From Clostridia bacterium (GTDB lineage Bacteria; Bacillota; Clostridia; Oscillospirales; Acutalibacteraceae): a stretch of 64,000 nucleotides of DNA. The position numbers and the translations under genes are program-made. The notes beneath the pieces are model-generated. The model was not told the origin of the DNA and searched no databases. It saw only the letters and a list, made by a program, of their open reading frames with translations. Positions within the stretch are counted from its first letter, which is position 1. The number at the start of each line of letters is the position of its first letter. Below, one piece after another: positions 8,558 through 16,493 of this stretch. The stretch covers positions 1 to 64,000 of the forward strand of contig JAGASD010000010.1 of assembly GCA_017621885.1 (NCBI GenBank), read 5' to 3'.

Positions 8558-10621
8558 TTACAGCTTCATTGCAACGTCCCAAGCCTGCCAGATAACTGTA
8601 CGAAGGTTACCAACTTTAAATGCATCACCAACAATGTGAACATGCTTTGCTTTTTCAGCAACGGGTGCGGGTTTGTAACCAACAGAAAGAATTACGCTGT
8701 CAGCTGGGATTGTTTCTGTTTTGCCGTCTTTAGTCATAACAGTAACGCTTGTGTCTGTGATTTCAGTAGTTTTGCTTTCAAGATAAACAGGAACTTTATT
8801 TGTCTTGAAGAAGTCACGAAGGAAGCTTGTGTTAGCAAGAGCAACACCGGGAGTTGTGATAAGGTCATCCTGCATTTCAACAATTGTGGGATTCTTACCC
8901 TGAAGATAAAGCTCATAAGCAATTTCACAGCCTGTAAGACCGCCGCCGATGATTGTAACATTGTCACCAACGATGCTGTTATCAAGAAGGAAGTCAACAG
9001 CCTGAACAGCCTTATCGGCACCCTTAATCGGGATTCTGTTAGCAACAGAACCTGTTGCAACAACAACCTCATCAGCACCGAGAGAAGCAATATCCTTAAC
9101 TTCGGTATTCATATGTACTGTAATAGCATCATATTTCTTGACCTCGCGGTTGTACCAAGCGATAAGGTCACGGTCTTTTTCTTTATAAGAAGGAGCCGCA
9201 GCGGCAATGAACACACCGCCGAGTTTGTCTGATTTTTCATAAAGATCAACCTTATGACCGCGTTTTGCACAAACGATAGCAGTTTCCATACCACCGATAC
9301 CGCCACCGATAACAGCAATCTTCTTGCTCTTCTTTGCAGGCTGAATTTTGTATTTCTTGGACTGCATTGTTTTGGGGTTAAGAGCACAACGTGAAAGACC
9401 CATTGTATCCTTAAGATCTTGAGTATTTGCGTGACCCTTTGAAGATGAGAAATTGAAGCAACCTGCGTGACAGCAGATACAAGGCTTAATATCTTCAATT
9501 CTGTCTTCAATAATCTTTGTGATCCACTCGGGGTCAACAAGGAACTGACGAGCAACACCTACACCGTCAATTTTGCCTTCCGCAACAGCCTTAGCACCAA
9601 CGTCGGGTTCCATACGACCTGCACAAACAACGGGAATATCAACAAATTCTTTAATGTGTGCAACATCGTCGAGGTTACAGTTCTGAGGCATATACATAGG
9701 CGGATGTGCCCAGTACCAGGAGTCATAAGTACCGTTATCAGCGTTAAGCATATCGTAACCTGCATCCTGAAGGTATTTTGCAGCCTTTTCGGATTCGGGC
9801 ATTGCACGGCCGATTTCTTTGTAATCTTCACCGGGCATTGCGCCGTAGCAGAAATCTTTCATTTTCGATTCAACAGAGTAACGAAGTGAAACGGGGAAAT
9901 CTTCACCGCAGGAGGCTTTAATAGCCTTAACAACATCAACAGCAAAACGGTATCTGTTTTCAAAGCTGCCGCCGTATTCGTCAGTACGTTTATTAAAATA
10001 TTCAATTGCAAACTGGTCAAGAAGATAACCTTCGTGAACAGCGTGAACCTCAACGCCGTCAACACCTGCATCACGGCAAAGCTTTGCAGTTTTTGCAAAG
10101 GCTTCAATTATTTCGTGAATCTGCTCAACTGTCATTTCGGGGCAGATGATGTCGTGAGCCCAACGTGAAGGCTGGGGGCTGGGTGATGCCAATTCGTGAG
10201 ATGTATCAAGAACGGGCTTTACAAGTGCGCGAGTAAATTTATTTCTGTGAAGAGGAGCAACAAGCTCGGTAATAGCCCATGAACGGCCCATACCTGCAGT
10301 AAGCTGAACAAAAAGCTTTGCGCCTGTTTTATGAATTTCATCCATAAATTCCTTAAGCTCTTCAAACATTTTGGGATTCTGCCAGAGCCACTTACCCCAG
10401 AATGTATCACGCAAGGGTGCAATACCGGGGATAATAAGACCAACGTTATTGTTAGCTCTTTCGAGGAAAAGCTTTGCAGCCTCCTTATCAAAATGACAAC
10501 CGCCGAGTTCAAACCAACCGAACAAAGACGTACCACCCATAGGGCACATTACAATACGGTTTTTGATTTCAACATTGCCTATTTTCCAAGGGGTAAACAA
10601 TGCATCGTATTTCTGATCCAC
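8558..10621 (-). CDS. Old-yellow-enzyme/2,4-dienoyl-CoA reductase-type Fe-S flavoprotein
   Basis: About 687 residues, the usual size for FadH/BaiCD-type enzymes that reduce activated C=C bonds. The N-terminal 370 residues form an OYE barrel (LFTPWKIGNVEIKNR, then HEGYLLDQF and TDEYGGSFENR, which supply flavin and substrate contacts). The Fe-S segment CICCHAGC near residue 385 and the downstream CALNP complete a four-Cys cluster. The C-terminal half is an FAD/NAD(P)H module with GGGIGGMETA and a second GGGLTGCE dinucleotide site. Two GTG starts are possible; the one at 10621 has AGGA at a better distance than the one at 10630. Third gene of an operon after an MFS transporter and a flavin oxidoreductase. 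The substrate (enoate, steroid, plant phenolic) cannot be told from sequence. Confidence 0.85.
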   Translation of the reverse strand: MDQKYDALFTPWKIGNVEIKNRIVMCPMGGTSLFGWFELGGCHFDKEAAKLFLERANNNVGLIIPGIAPLRDTFWGKWLWQNPKMFEELKEFMDEIHKTGAKLFVQLTAGMGRSWAITELVAPLHRNKFTRALVKPVLDTSHELASPSPQPSRWAHDIICPEMTVEQIHEIIEAFAKTAKLCRDAGVDGVEVHAVHEGYLLDQFAIEYFNKRTDEYGGSFENRYRFAVDVVKAIKASCGEDFPVSLRYSVESKMKDFCYGAMPGEDYKEIGRAMPESEKAAKYLQDAGYDMLNADNGTYDSWYWAHPPMYMPQNCNLDDVAHIKEFVDIPVVCAGRMEPDVGAKAVAEGKIDGVGVARQFLVDPEWITKIIEDRIEDIKPCICCHAGCFNFSSSKGHANTQDLKDTMGLSRCALNPKTMQSKKYKIQPAKKSKKIAVIGGGIGGMETAIVCAKRGHKVDLYEKSDKLGGVFIAAAAPSYKEKDRDLIAWYNREVKKYDAITVHMNTEVKDIASLGADEVVVATGSVANRIPIKGADKAVQAVDFLLDNSIVGDNVTIIGGGLTGCEIAYELYLQGKNPTIVEMQDDLITTPGVALANTSFLRDFFKTNKVPVYLESKTTEITDTSVTVMTKDGKTETIPADSVILSVGYKPAPVAEKAKHVHIVGDAFKVGNLRTVIWQAWDVAMKL

Positions 10622-10718
10622 AAAAAACACATCCTTCTAAAAATTTAAAACATAACTGTACCAATACATAATAGAATAAAGAGGATAAAAAGTCAAGTTA
10701 AAAAAATATCAATGTATA

Positions 10719-11963
10719 TTATTCGGCAATTTTAAATTTATTCCACTTTTTACTGAGACCAATACAGATTAATGCACCCGCAAACGCAACGGCAGACCAA
10801 AGAATAATGGTTTTTGTCCAGCCGAATTCATCAGTAAATACTGCAATACCATAGGTAGAAATCGCGGCACCGATGTATGTAGAAGAATTAATAAGACCCG
10901 ATATAAACGAAACCTTGCCGAATCTTGAAAAATGAGCAGGAACCATACAAACAAGAATAAGGTTTACACCGTGCATACACCCAACAAGAAGCGCAAGAAG
11001 AAGGAGTGAAAGAACAACACTCTTATCCCCTAATAACACAAGAAGAGCTGCAGAAACAGCGCCGATACCGAATACTGCACCTGCACAAACAATTTCATTT
11101 TTGATCAGCTTACGGTTAATAAACGATGTAACCGAAAAGCTGAGAATACTGAATACAGGCAAAATAACACCCGTAAGAATCGAAACGGAGCTATCCAGCT
11201 TGAACATATCGGATATATACGAAGGTGTCCAGTTTGTAACACCGTCACGCAAAGCACCCTGCAAAACAATTGCAAGCATAACACTCAAAAGAAGCGTTAC
11301 AACAAACCCATTGAACCTTGCAACGGGTACATCACTCCCCTTTTCAGTTGTTTTATTAGTATTATTAACAACGGAAACGGCAGAAAAAGGCTCATGCTTT
11401 TCACAAACTGTTTTCCAGATAAATGCCATAATTACAGCAAGAGCACCGCTTATAATGAATACAAGCTTAACTGTAAACAATTTTATTATAACAGGCGCAA
11501 GAAGGTAAACTGCAATTGTGCCCATTGAACTGCCCCAGCTAACCTTAACAACCGCCTTTTTATATGCTTCATCATCAAGACGTGATGAAAGAATCTTAAC
11601 AAGCGGCGGCCACATTAAAGCCTGAGCAAAGCCGTTAACTGCCCAGAGCAAAACAAGCTCTGCGCCTCTACTGAAGGCACCGACAGATACGTTCATTGCC
11701 GCAGTAATAAAGAAGCCTGTAAATATAATGTTCTGCGGTTTGAATTTATCTCCGAGATAACCGCTTACAAGCTGACCCGCCCCATACGTTACAGAACAGA
11801 CAGTAAGAGCAAGGGCGGCGGTTTTTTTATCGGCAAAACCGCTGTTAACAACCTCAACAAGCACCGCACCAAGGTTTATTCGTGAAACATAGCTCACAAA
11901 ATAAACCGCGGCACAAAGAAGGGTTAAAAAATTAATATCTTTTTTGTTTGAAAGCTTTGACAT
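10719..11963 (-). CDS. MFS transporter, organophosphate:phosphate antiporter-like (OPA) family
   Basis: A 414-residue membrane protein with about 12 predicted hydrophobic helices in two halves separated by a polar loop near residue 195. The N-terminal helix region VSYVSRINLG and the loop GYLGDKFKPQN between helices 2 and 3 are typical of the OPA/ACS branch of the major facilitator superfamily. The segment VNGFAQALMWPPLVK resembles the GlpT/UhpT transport signature. It lies 9 bp after the flavin oxidoreductase gene and is followed by the ene-reductase gene, so the cargo is probably the substrate or product of those enzymes. AAGGAATAATT precedes the ATG. Confidence 0.85.
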   Translation of the reverse strand: MSKLSNKKDINFLTLLCAAVYFVSYVSRINLGAVLVEVVNSGFADKKTAALALTVCSVTYGAGQLVSGYLGDKFKPQNIIFTGFFITAAMNVSVGAFSRGAELVLLWAVNGFAQALMWPPLVKILSSRLDDEAYKKAVVKVSWGSSMGTIAVYLLAPVIIKLFTVKLVFIISGALAVIMAFIWKTVCEKHEPFSAVSVVNNTNKTTEKGSDVPVARFNGFVVTLLLSVMLAIVLQGALRDGVTNWTPSYISDMFKLDSSVSILTGVILPVFSILSFSVTSFINRKLIKNEIVCAGAVFGIGAVSAALLVLLGDKSVVLSLLLLALLVGCMHGVNLILVCMVPAHFSRFGKVSFISGLINSSTYIGAAISTYGIAVFTDEFGWTKTIILWSAVAFAGALICIGLSKKWNKFKIAE

Positions 11964-11972
11964 AATTATTCC

Positions 11973-13373
11973 TTATTGTATACCTAATTTTTTCATAATC
12001 TCAGGGTCACAGGTATCTGCAAGAGTACCTATTTCGTCCCATAGAGCATCAGCCTTTTCTTTCCATTCAAGGTAGCCTGAAACACTTTCAGGGTATGCAT
12101 CATAAAGCTTTGTTACAGCGTCACTCTGTCTGAGACCTTTAAGAAGCGAAGCAATGGAGACAGTGCTGATTTTCTTTTTTACTACACCTTTGATGATACC
12201 CTTAACCATATCAATAATATCAGCCGTTGTAAGGTTAAGACCGTCATCCATACCGCCGAGAATTTTATCGCTGAAAATAACGTCATTGGCAAACAAGTAT
12301 TCAGCCTCGTCAGAATTCATTTTAATAAGCCCCATAAGTAAAGGTCTCATTGAGTCAAACTCTTTGCCCTGAGCTACCATATAACGCTTATTAATACTCC
12401 ACATATTTTTTCTTGTAAGAGCTTCACCTTTGTTAAGCAGCTTTGTAATGACATCAACGGCAATTTCGCCCTGAACAAGCGAAGAAGTGCAGCCCTCACC
12501 GCAAGTGGGCTTTGTAAGGAATGCCGCGTCACCCATAACGATAAAACCGTCTTCAACAAATGAATAAACAGAGCGGTGGTAAGGAGTCATACCCTTTTCA
12601 ACCTTTTTAACGGTATGTTCGGGGAACGTAACATTCTTCATAAACTGAGTGTTGTAAACCTCCTCTGCATATTCATAAGAAAAACAACCGCCGATACCGA
12701 ACAGTCCGTCATACCCCTCACCTGCAGGTGCAGCCCAGGATTTATACTGCATAAAAAAGCTGTCAAGCTCACGTGGGTTAATTGATTTATCCGCATATTC
12801 AAAATAATATAGAATTACATAAAGAATAGCCACGGGATCCAGCTTAAAGTTTTCTACATAGGATGTATCGGGAAGCTTGCGCCTTGCAACAGAGGGAATA
12901 CCCGAACAATCTGCAACAAGCTTTGAGTAAACCTCTTTTATACCTTCCTTAGTTTCATATTTTGCACCAACAACTGCACCTTTATCGTTAAATATTAAAT
13001 CAACAAACGGCGCACCGTAAACAAACTCTGTACCCTTTTCTTTTGCGCGATCAGCCATAAACATAATGTAATCGTGCTTATGAAGACCGATAATTTTGGA
13101 TTTTCCTGCCTTTTTGCGGTATGTACCGTAAGGTGAACACATAGGTGAGCCGTTAAAGCTGAATTCTCTTAACGGGCTGTCTTCATCAGGAATCGGCAAA
13201 TCAAACCGGTTCATTTCAGGCTCGCTCATATGGAAAATATCATAAGCCCTCGAAACATTTTCAGGTAACTCTTTTTCAAGAACAAGCACCCTAAAACCGT
13301 TAGAAGCCATTTTCTCGGCAAACCAACAGCCTGTAGTTGAAGCACCGACAATAACAATATCATAATTAGCCAT
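11973..13373 (-). CDS. FAD-dependent oxidoreductase (geranylgeranyl reductase/FixC-like)
   Basis: A 466-residue flavoprotein. The N-terminal dinucleotide fold reads DIVIVGASTTG, a variant of GxGxxG, followed by the acidic beta-2 end LVLEKE. The second FAD motif FIVMGDAAFLTKPTCGEG near residue 285 is typical of the geranylgeranyl reductase and FixC relatives. The last 120 residues are helical and not diagnostic. It is the first gene of a three-gene operon with a transporter and an OYE-type reductase, and has AAGGGGG upstream of its ATG. The chemistry is probably saturation or dehydrogenation of a lipid-like or aromatic substrate; this is inferred from the family and neighbours. Confidence 0.8.
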   Translation of the reverse strand: MANYDIVIVGASTTGCWFAEKMASNGFRVLVLEKELPENVSRAYDIFHMSEPEMNRFDLPIPDEDSPLREFSFNGSPMCSPYGTYRKKAGKSKIIGLHKHDYIMFMADRAKEKGTEFVYGAPFVDLIFNDKGAVVGAKYETKEGIKEVYSKLVADCSGIPSVARRKLPDTSYVENFKLDPVAILYVILYYFEYADKSINPRELDSFFMQYKSWAAPAGEGYDGLFGIGGCFSYEYAEEVYNTQFMKNVTFPEHTVKKVEKGMTPYHRSVYSFVEDGFIVMGDAAFLTKPTCGEGCTSSLVQGEIAVDVITKLLNKGEALTRKNMWSINKRYMVAQGKEFDSMRPLLMGLIKMNSDEAEYLFANDVIFSDKILGGMDDGLNLTTADIIDMVKGIIKGVVKKKISTVSIASLLKGLRQSDAVTKLYDAYPESVSGYLEWKEKADALWDEIGTLADTCDPEIMKKLGIQ

Positions 13374-13404
13374 ACATAATCCCCCTTACTTTAAATTCAG
13401 TAAT

Positions 13405-13433
13405 ATAATACCACCTATTACCAATTTTCACAA
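13405..13433 (-). promoter_or_regulatory. Promoter of the flavoenzyme-MFS operon
   Basis: Minus-strand TTGTGA (13428-13433), a 17-bp spacer and TATTAT (13405-13410), 32 bp upstream of the first gene's ATG. Confidence 0.6.
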
Positions 13434-13502
13434 GGGATAAGATAAAATTAAATCACCTTACCCCAAGAAAAGCATAAACTGAATTGGGAGGTGATTTTAC
13501 TA

Positions 13503-13904
13503 ATGAATTGTAACCAATATAAGTTTAATTGTACAAGTATTGCGGTAATTGTAAGCATAATAATCGGTGTTATTGCCGTATTCCTTACACTTATGGGAAC
13601 GCTTACTGTTGGAACGCCCCTTCTTTGGGTATTATTCGGTATAGCTGTTGGTTTTCTTGCAACAGTACTTTTATCATCGCGTCTTAGCAAAGCCGATGAA
13701 AGAACAAATTGTCTTTACCCTGTACTTTCGGTATTGCTGACGGGCATTTTGGGAACAATCCTTTTTTCGCTTATTCTTTTACTGGTTGACGTTGCCATAG
13801 CAAGTGTAATCGGTGCAATACTCGTGGGTTTTCTTTTCCTCTTCTTTACACTTACACTCACCACAGCCGCCTGCCTGATAAAATGCCTTGCCGGTTGTAA
13901 ATAA
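13503..13904 (+). CDS. Small four-helix membrane protein with Cys-rich ends
   Basis: A 133-residue hydrophobic protein not assigned to a family. Four transmembrane segments are visible, roughly residues 12-33, 40-58, 73-95 and 98-123, with a charged loop SSRLSKADERT between helices 2 and 3. Cysteines cluster at both ends: residues 3 and 9, and ACLIKCLAGC at the C terminus, so metal binding or disulfide or lipid attachment is conceivable. The GTG at 13491 lies inside the ribosome site GGGAGGTG, so the ATG at 13503 is the start. The gene stands alone, divergent from the flavoenzyme operon, and ends just before a hairpin terminator. Confidence 0.75.
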   Translation: MNCNQYKFNCTSIAVIVSIIIGVIAVFLTLMGTLTVGTPLLWVLFGIAVGFLATVLLSSRLSKADERTNCLYPVLSVLLTGILGTILFSLILLLVDVAIASVIGAILVGFLFLFFTLTLTTAACLIKCLAGCK

Positions 13905-13907
13905 GAA

Positions 13908-13937
13908 AAAGCCTCTCGCTGTGCGCGGGAGGTTTTT
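13908..13937. terminator. Bidirectional hairpin terminator
   Basis: Eight-bp stem CCTCTCGC/GCGGGAGG with one G-U pair, flanked by AAAAA on the left and TTTTT on the right, so it can work on both strands. On the plus strand it ends the small membrane protein gene. On the minus strand it would end the candidate structured RNA at 13943-14115. Confidence 0.75.
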
Positions 13938-13942
13938 CGCTT

Positions 13943-14115
13943 ATCGGAATGGCGGTAGGTACTTCACTTACCGAAAACCTTAACACTGACTGAAGAAAAG
14001 AAAAAGATACTACGCCAACAACTGTACATTGTATAAAAAATTCTCTTTCGTAAAACGCAATTCTTCTGATCGAAAAAAGACCCTCAGCAAGTGAACTACC
14101 TGCCGCCATCCCGAT
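13943..14115 (-). ncRNA. Candidate structured RNA with long closing stem (6S-like layout) or miniature inverted-repeat element
   Basis: The ends pair over 27 positions (13943-13969 with 14089-14115) with only two mismatches and one wobble pair. Inside is an unpaired purine/pyrimidine-biased zone and then a shorter stem (GAAGAA near 13992 with TTCTTC near 14061). This closing stem, internal bubble and apical stem recall 6S RNA in shape and in length (about 173 nt). On the minus strand a -10 box TATAAC (14121-14126) ends six bases before the stem, with only a weak -35, and a terminator follows, so minus-strand transcription is favoured. The same inverted ends could be those of a MITE, but I see no target duplication. 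It does not look coding: the overlapping 83-codon reading has no good ribosome site. It occupies most of the 339-bp gap between the neighbouring genes. Confidence 0.4.
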
Positions 14116-14126
14116 TGGGCGTTATA

Positions 14127-14160
14127 AATGAGAGTATATTGCACGGAATATACTCTCATT
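14127..14160. repeat. Perfect 14-bp inverted repeat
   Basis: AATGAGAGTATATT (14127-14140) is mirrored exactly at 14147-14160 around a 6-base loop, with AAATTTTT following on the plus side. It may be the terminator of the LRR-dockerin gene, which ends 84 bp away on the minus strand, although the T-tract is better on the plus strand. Confidence 0.7.
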
Positions 14161-14243
14161 AAATTTTTAATTATCTAAAGCCGAAAAAGCAACTGTCCCG
14201 GATTGTATAACCGCAAAATGTAAGCAATAATTGCAGTTTCAAC

Positions 14244-16142
14244 TTATGCAATTGCCATATTAACTGCTGTCTGATAGTCAACCATATCAACTACACTGTC
14301 TCTGTTGCTGTCAGCTGCAAGATAGTAATTCCCTTTTATCTCGCTGTGATTGTTGATTTTCTTTTCAACACCTGAAGCATCAAGGGCATCAACAACACCG
14401 TCACCGTTTATATCGGCTTTCATAATTACGGTATAACTACCGATAACACTGCCATCATCATACAAGTTATACACCGAACCTGTACCGAAATAATCATTAT
14501 CGTCGCAAACATAAGATGGTACCAACTCACAGTTCACATTGTTATCAACATAGAAAAATTCTGTAAGATTAACGTTTTCGGCATCGTTTGTGTAAACCAA
14601 TTTATTTTCGTAGTCAATTTCTGTTTCGCTTGAAGAATACACTTCACAAACGGAGCTGTAAATATCAACCACACTTACAGTATCACCGTTTTCGTCCATA
14701 TCTGTACTTGTCATTTTACAGTAGTAGTAAGGATACTCTTCGCCTTTTTCGGGATCATATTCGTTTGATATTGCACCTTCAATAAGAACATCATCTTCAT
14801 TATTCACAATTTTATCTGAAGAGCCATACCATTGGTAAGAGCTGTTAAAACCGCTCGCATCGAAAACAATGGGTTCATTTGAATCAACATCATAAGCAAC
14901 GGGTACATCGGAAACAATTGAATTTTCCTGAGAAATTTCAAAGAAAGTATGACCGTTTGAAATTGCCCAATTCTCAGCGACACTCCCCTTTGTACCGAAA
15001 ACCCTGTAATTTCTGCCTGCTGTATTATCAGTACAGCTACTAAAAGTCCAAGGCAATGCAACAACACTGTTTTCAATTACGGGCAAAGATGCTACAGACT
15101 GTATTTTGTTAAATTCAACACGTTCAATATATGAATCCTTGAAAATGTCTTCGTTGCTGTTTTTGAGTCCGCTGAGTACAATGTTTTTCAAGGAGATGTT
15201 CTTTGCAAAAGCAGCAGAGCCAACATATTCAAGTTCATCAGAAAGAATAACCTTTTCGAGATTCGTGTTGTAAAAAAAGGCGTTATCCAAAACAGTAGTA
15301 CAAGAAGGTATAATAATTTCTTTCAAATTATATGCATACTGGAATCCACAATAATCAACCAATTTCACATTGGGCAAATATATAGATTCCACCTTGTTAC
15401 AATAAGAGAAGTCGAGCGAGTACACATATTCAATATTTTCTAAAAAGCTAAAATCTGTAATACAAGTTCCATCAAACGTACCTCCGCCCAAGGAAACCAT
15501 ATCTTCCGGGAAATTAACTCTTTCAAGCTTAATGCAACCCGAAAATACATTTTCATATAATTCACCATCTCGTAGTGACGGTAAGGAAATTTCAACAAGG
15601 TTACGGCAATTAGAGAAGGCACTCCTATAAACAGTTGTAACATTCGGAAAAGTTATGTTAGTAAATTTACAACCGGAAAAAGCATATTGAGGAATTAAGG
15701 TGAAGTTTTCAACAGGAAGATTGTTGAGCTCACCGCAGGACATAAAGCAGCGCTGTGAAAGATTAGTCAATTCAGGCATATTAACGTAGTCAAGCTTTCT
15801 GCATCTCCAGAACGCATCTTTTTTAACAGTTGTAACTCCCGGTGCGTTGATTGCTTGAAGATTGGAACAATTCTTGAATGCGTAATTGTCAATGTAAGTA
15901 CAGGTTTCAGGTAAAGTTACTTCGTTTATTTTGGTGTTATTTTCAAAAGCACTTTCACCGATGCCCTTTACAGCCACACCTGAAATCTCATCAGGTACGG
16001 TCAAAACCGCTTCTGTACCCGTGTAGCCAGTAACATAGCCCTTGTAGTCAATTGACCACTCACCGACCGTTGCGCAAACAGGTATAACAAATACCGTTGC
16101 AATCAATGAAATGCAAATGATAATACTGATAAATTTTTTCAT
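14244..16142 (-). CDS. Secreted BspA-like leucine-rich-repeat protein with C-terminal dockerin
   Basis: A 632-residue exported protein. The ATG at 16142 has GGGGGTAG upstream and gives a signal peptide (MKKFISIIICISLIATVFV, cleavage near VCA); a longer frame would add 23 non-signal residues. Residues about 35-385 carry LRR_5/BspA-type repeats of about 23 residues, with recurring forms like ENNTKINEVTLPE and NCSNLQAINAP. About 400-555 is a linker region with no clear family. The last 60 residues have two calcium loops, DINGDGVVDALD and DSNRDSVVDMVD, the pattern of a type I dockerin. It is therefore likely anchored through a cohesin on a cell-surface complex and mediates adhesion or glycan contact. 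An unusual 13-bp palindrome sits over its probable promoter. Confidence 0.85.
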   Translation of the reverse strand: MKKFISIIICISLIATVFVIPVCATVGEWSIDYKGYVTGYTGTEAVLTVPDEISGVAVKGIGESAFENNTKINEVTLPETCTYIDNYAFKNCSNLQAINAPGVTTVKKDAFWRCRKLDYVNMPELTNLSQRCFMSCGELNNLPVENFTLIPQYAFSGCKFTNITFPNVTTVYRSAFSNCRNLVEISLPSLRDGELYENVFSGCIKLERVNFPEDMVSLGGGTFDGTCITDFSFLENIEYVYSLDFSYCNKVESIYLPNVKLVDYCGFQYAYNLKEIIIPSCTTVLDNAFFYNTNLEKVILSDELEYVGSAAFAKNISLKNIVLSGLKNSNEDIFKDSYIERVEFNKIQSVASLPVIENSVVALPWTFSSCTDNTAGRNYRVFGTKGSVAENWAISNGHTFFEISQENSIVSDVPVAYDVDSNEPIVFDASGFNSSYQWYGSSDKIVNNEDDVLIEGAISNEYDPEKGEEYPYYYCKMTSTDMDENGDTVSVVDIYSSVCEVYSSSETEIDYENKLVYTNDAENVNLTEFFYVDNNVNCELVPSYVCDDNDYFGTGSVYNLYDDGSVIGSYTVIMKADINGDGVVDALDASGVEKKINNHSEIKGNYYLAADSNRDSVVDMVDYQTAVNMAIA

Positions 16143-16217
16143 AAATACTACCCCCTGATTCATAAAATTTCGAGTAATGCAATAAGAAGCGTGTTTCTTA
16201 TTTCGGTTCAATTATAA

Positions 16218-16251
16218 AACACAATTGTTGTAACAACGCAACAATTGTGTT
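16218..16251. promoter_or_regulatory. Perfect 13-bp palindrome, probable operator
   Basis: AACACAATTGTTG (16218-16230) is mirrored at 16239-16251 around 8 bases. It abuts the minus-strand TATAAT (16211-16216) likely used by the LRR-dockerin gene, so a bound regulator would cover the -35 region. The rest of the 351-bp gap up to the GH3 gene is AT-rich with several TTAAC motifs and holds the GH3 promoter; no gene was seen in it. Confidence 0.6.
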
Positions 16252-16404
16252 AACATTTAATTAATAGATTTTGTCAAATTTGTCACATTTTTTATGAAAA
16301 CAAGCACTCTTGTTAACAATTTATTAACAAATTCATTAAAATTGTCACAATTGATACAGATACGCTCAACAAAAGTAAGAAACAAAAGAATTGACTTCTG
16401 ATTA

Positions 16405-16433
16405 TTGAAAAAGAAAATATATTATTGTATAAT
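16405..16433 (+). promoter_or_regulatory. Promoter of the GH3 beta-glucosidase gene
   Basis: TTGAAA (16405-16410), a 17-bp spacer and consensus TATAAT (16428-16433), about 60 bp before the ATG. Confidence 0.8.
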
Positions 16434-16493
16434 AAAAAAATGTAAAATATTCCCGTTAATACGGCAAATTTTAACAGTCAGGAGAATAAAACA

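Noticed and set aside
8636..9232. A 198-codon plus-strand frame antisense to the OYE-type gene
   Set aside because: It lies wholly inside a well-recognised gene, has no ribosome site, and its low-complexity Asn/Ser/Phe-rich sequence is typical of antisense reading.
13858..14109. An 83-codon minus-strand reading frame starting at ATGGCGGCAGG
   Set aside because: No good ribosome site, it runs over a strong terminator and into the 3' end of the membrane-protein gene, and its start lies within the long inverted repeat. A structured RNA or repeat explains the region better.
16239..16435. A replication origin or DnaA-box cluster in the AT-rich gap before the GH3 gene
   Set aside because: The repeated motif is TTAAC/GTTAAC, not the TTATCCACA DnaA box, and no dnaA/dnaN genes are near.
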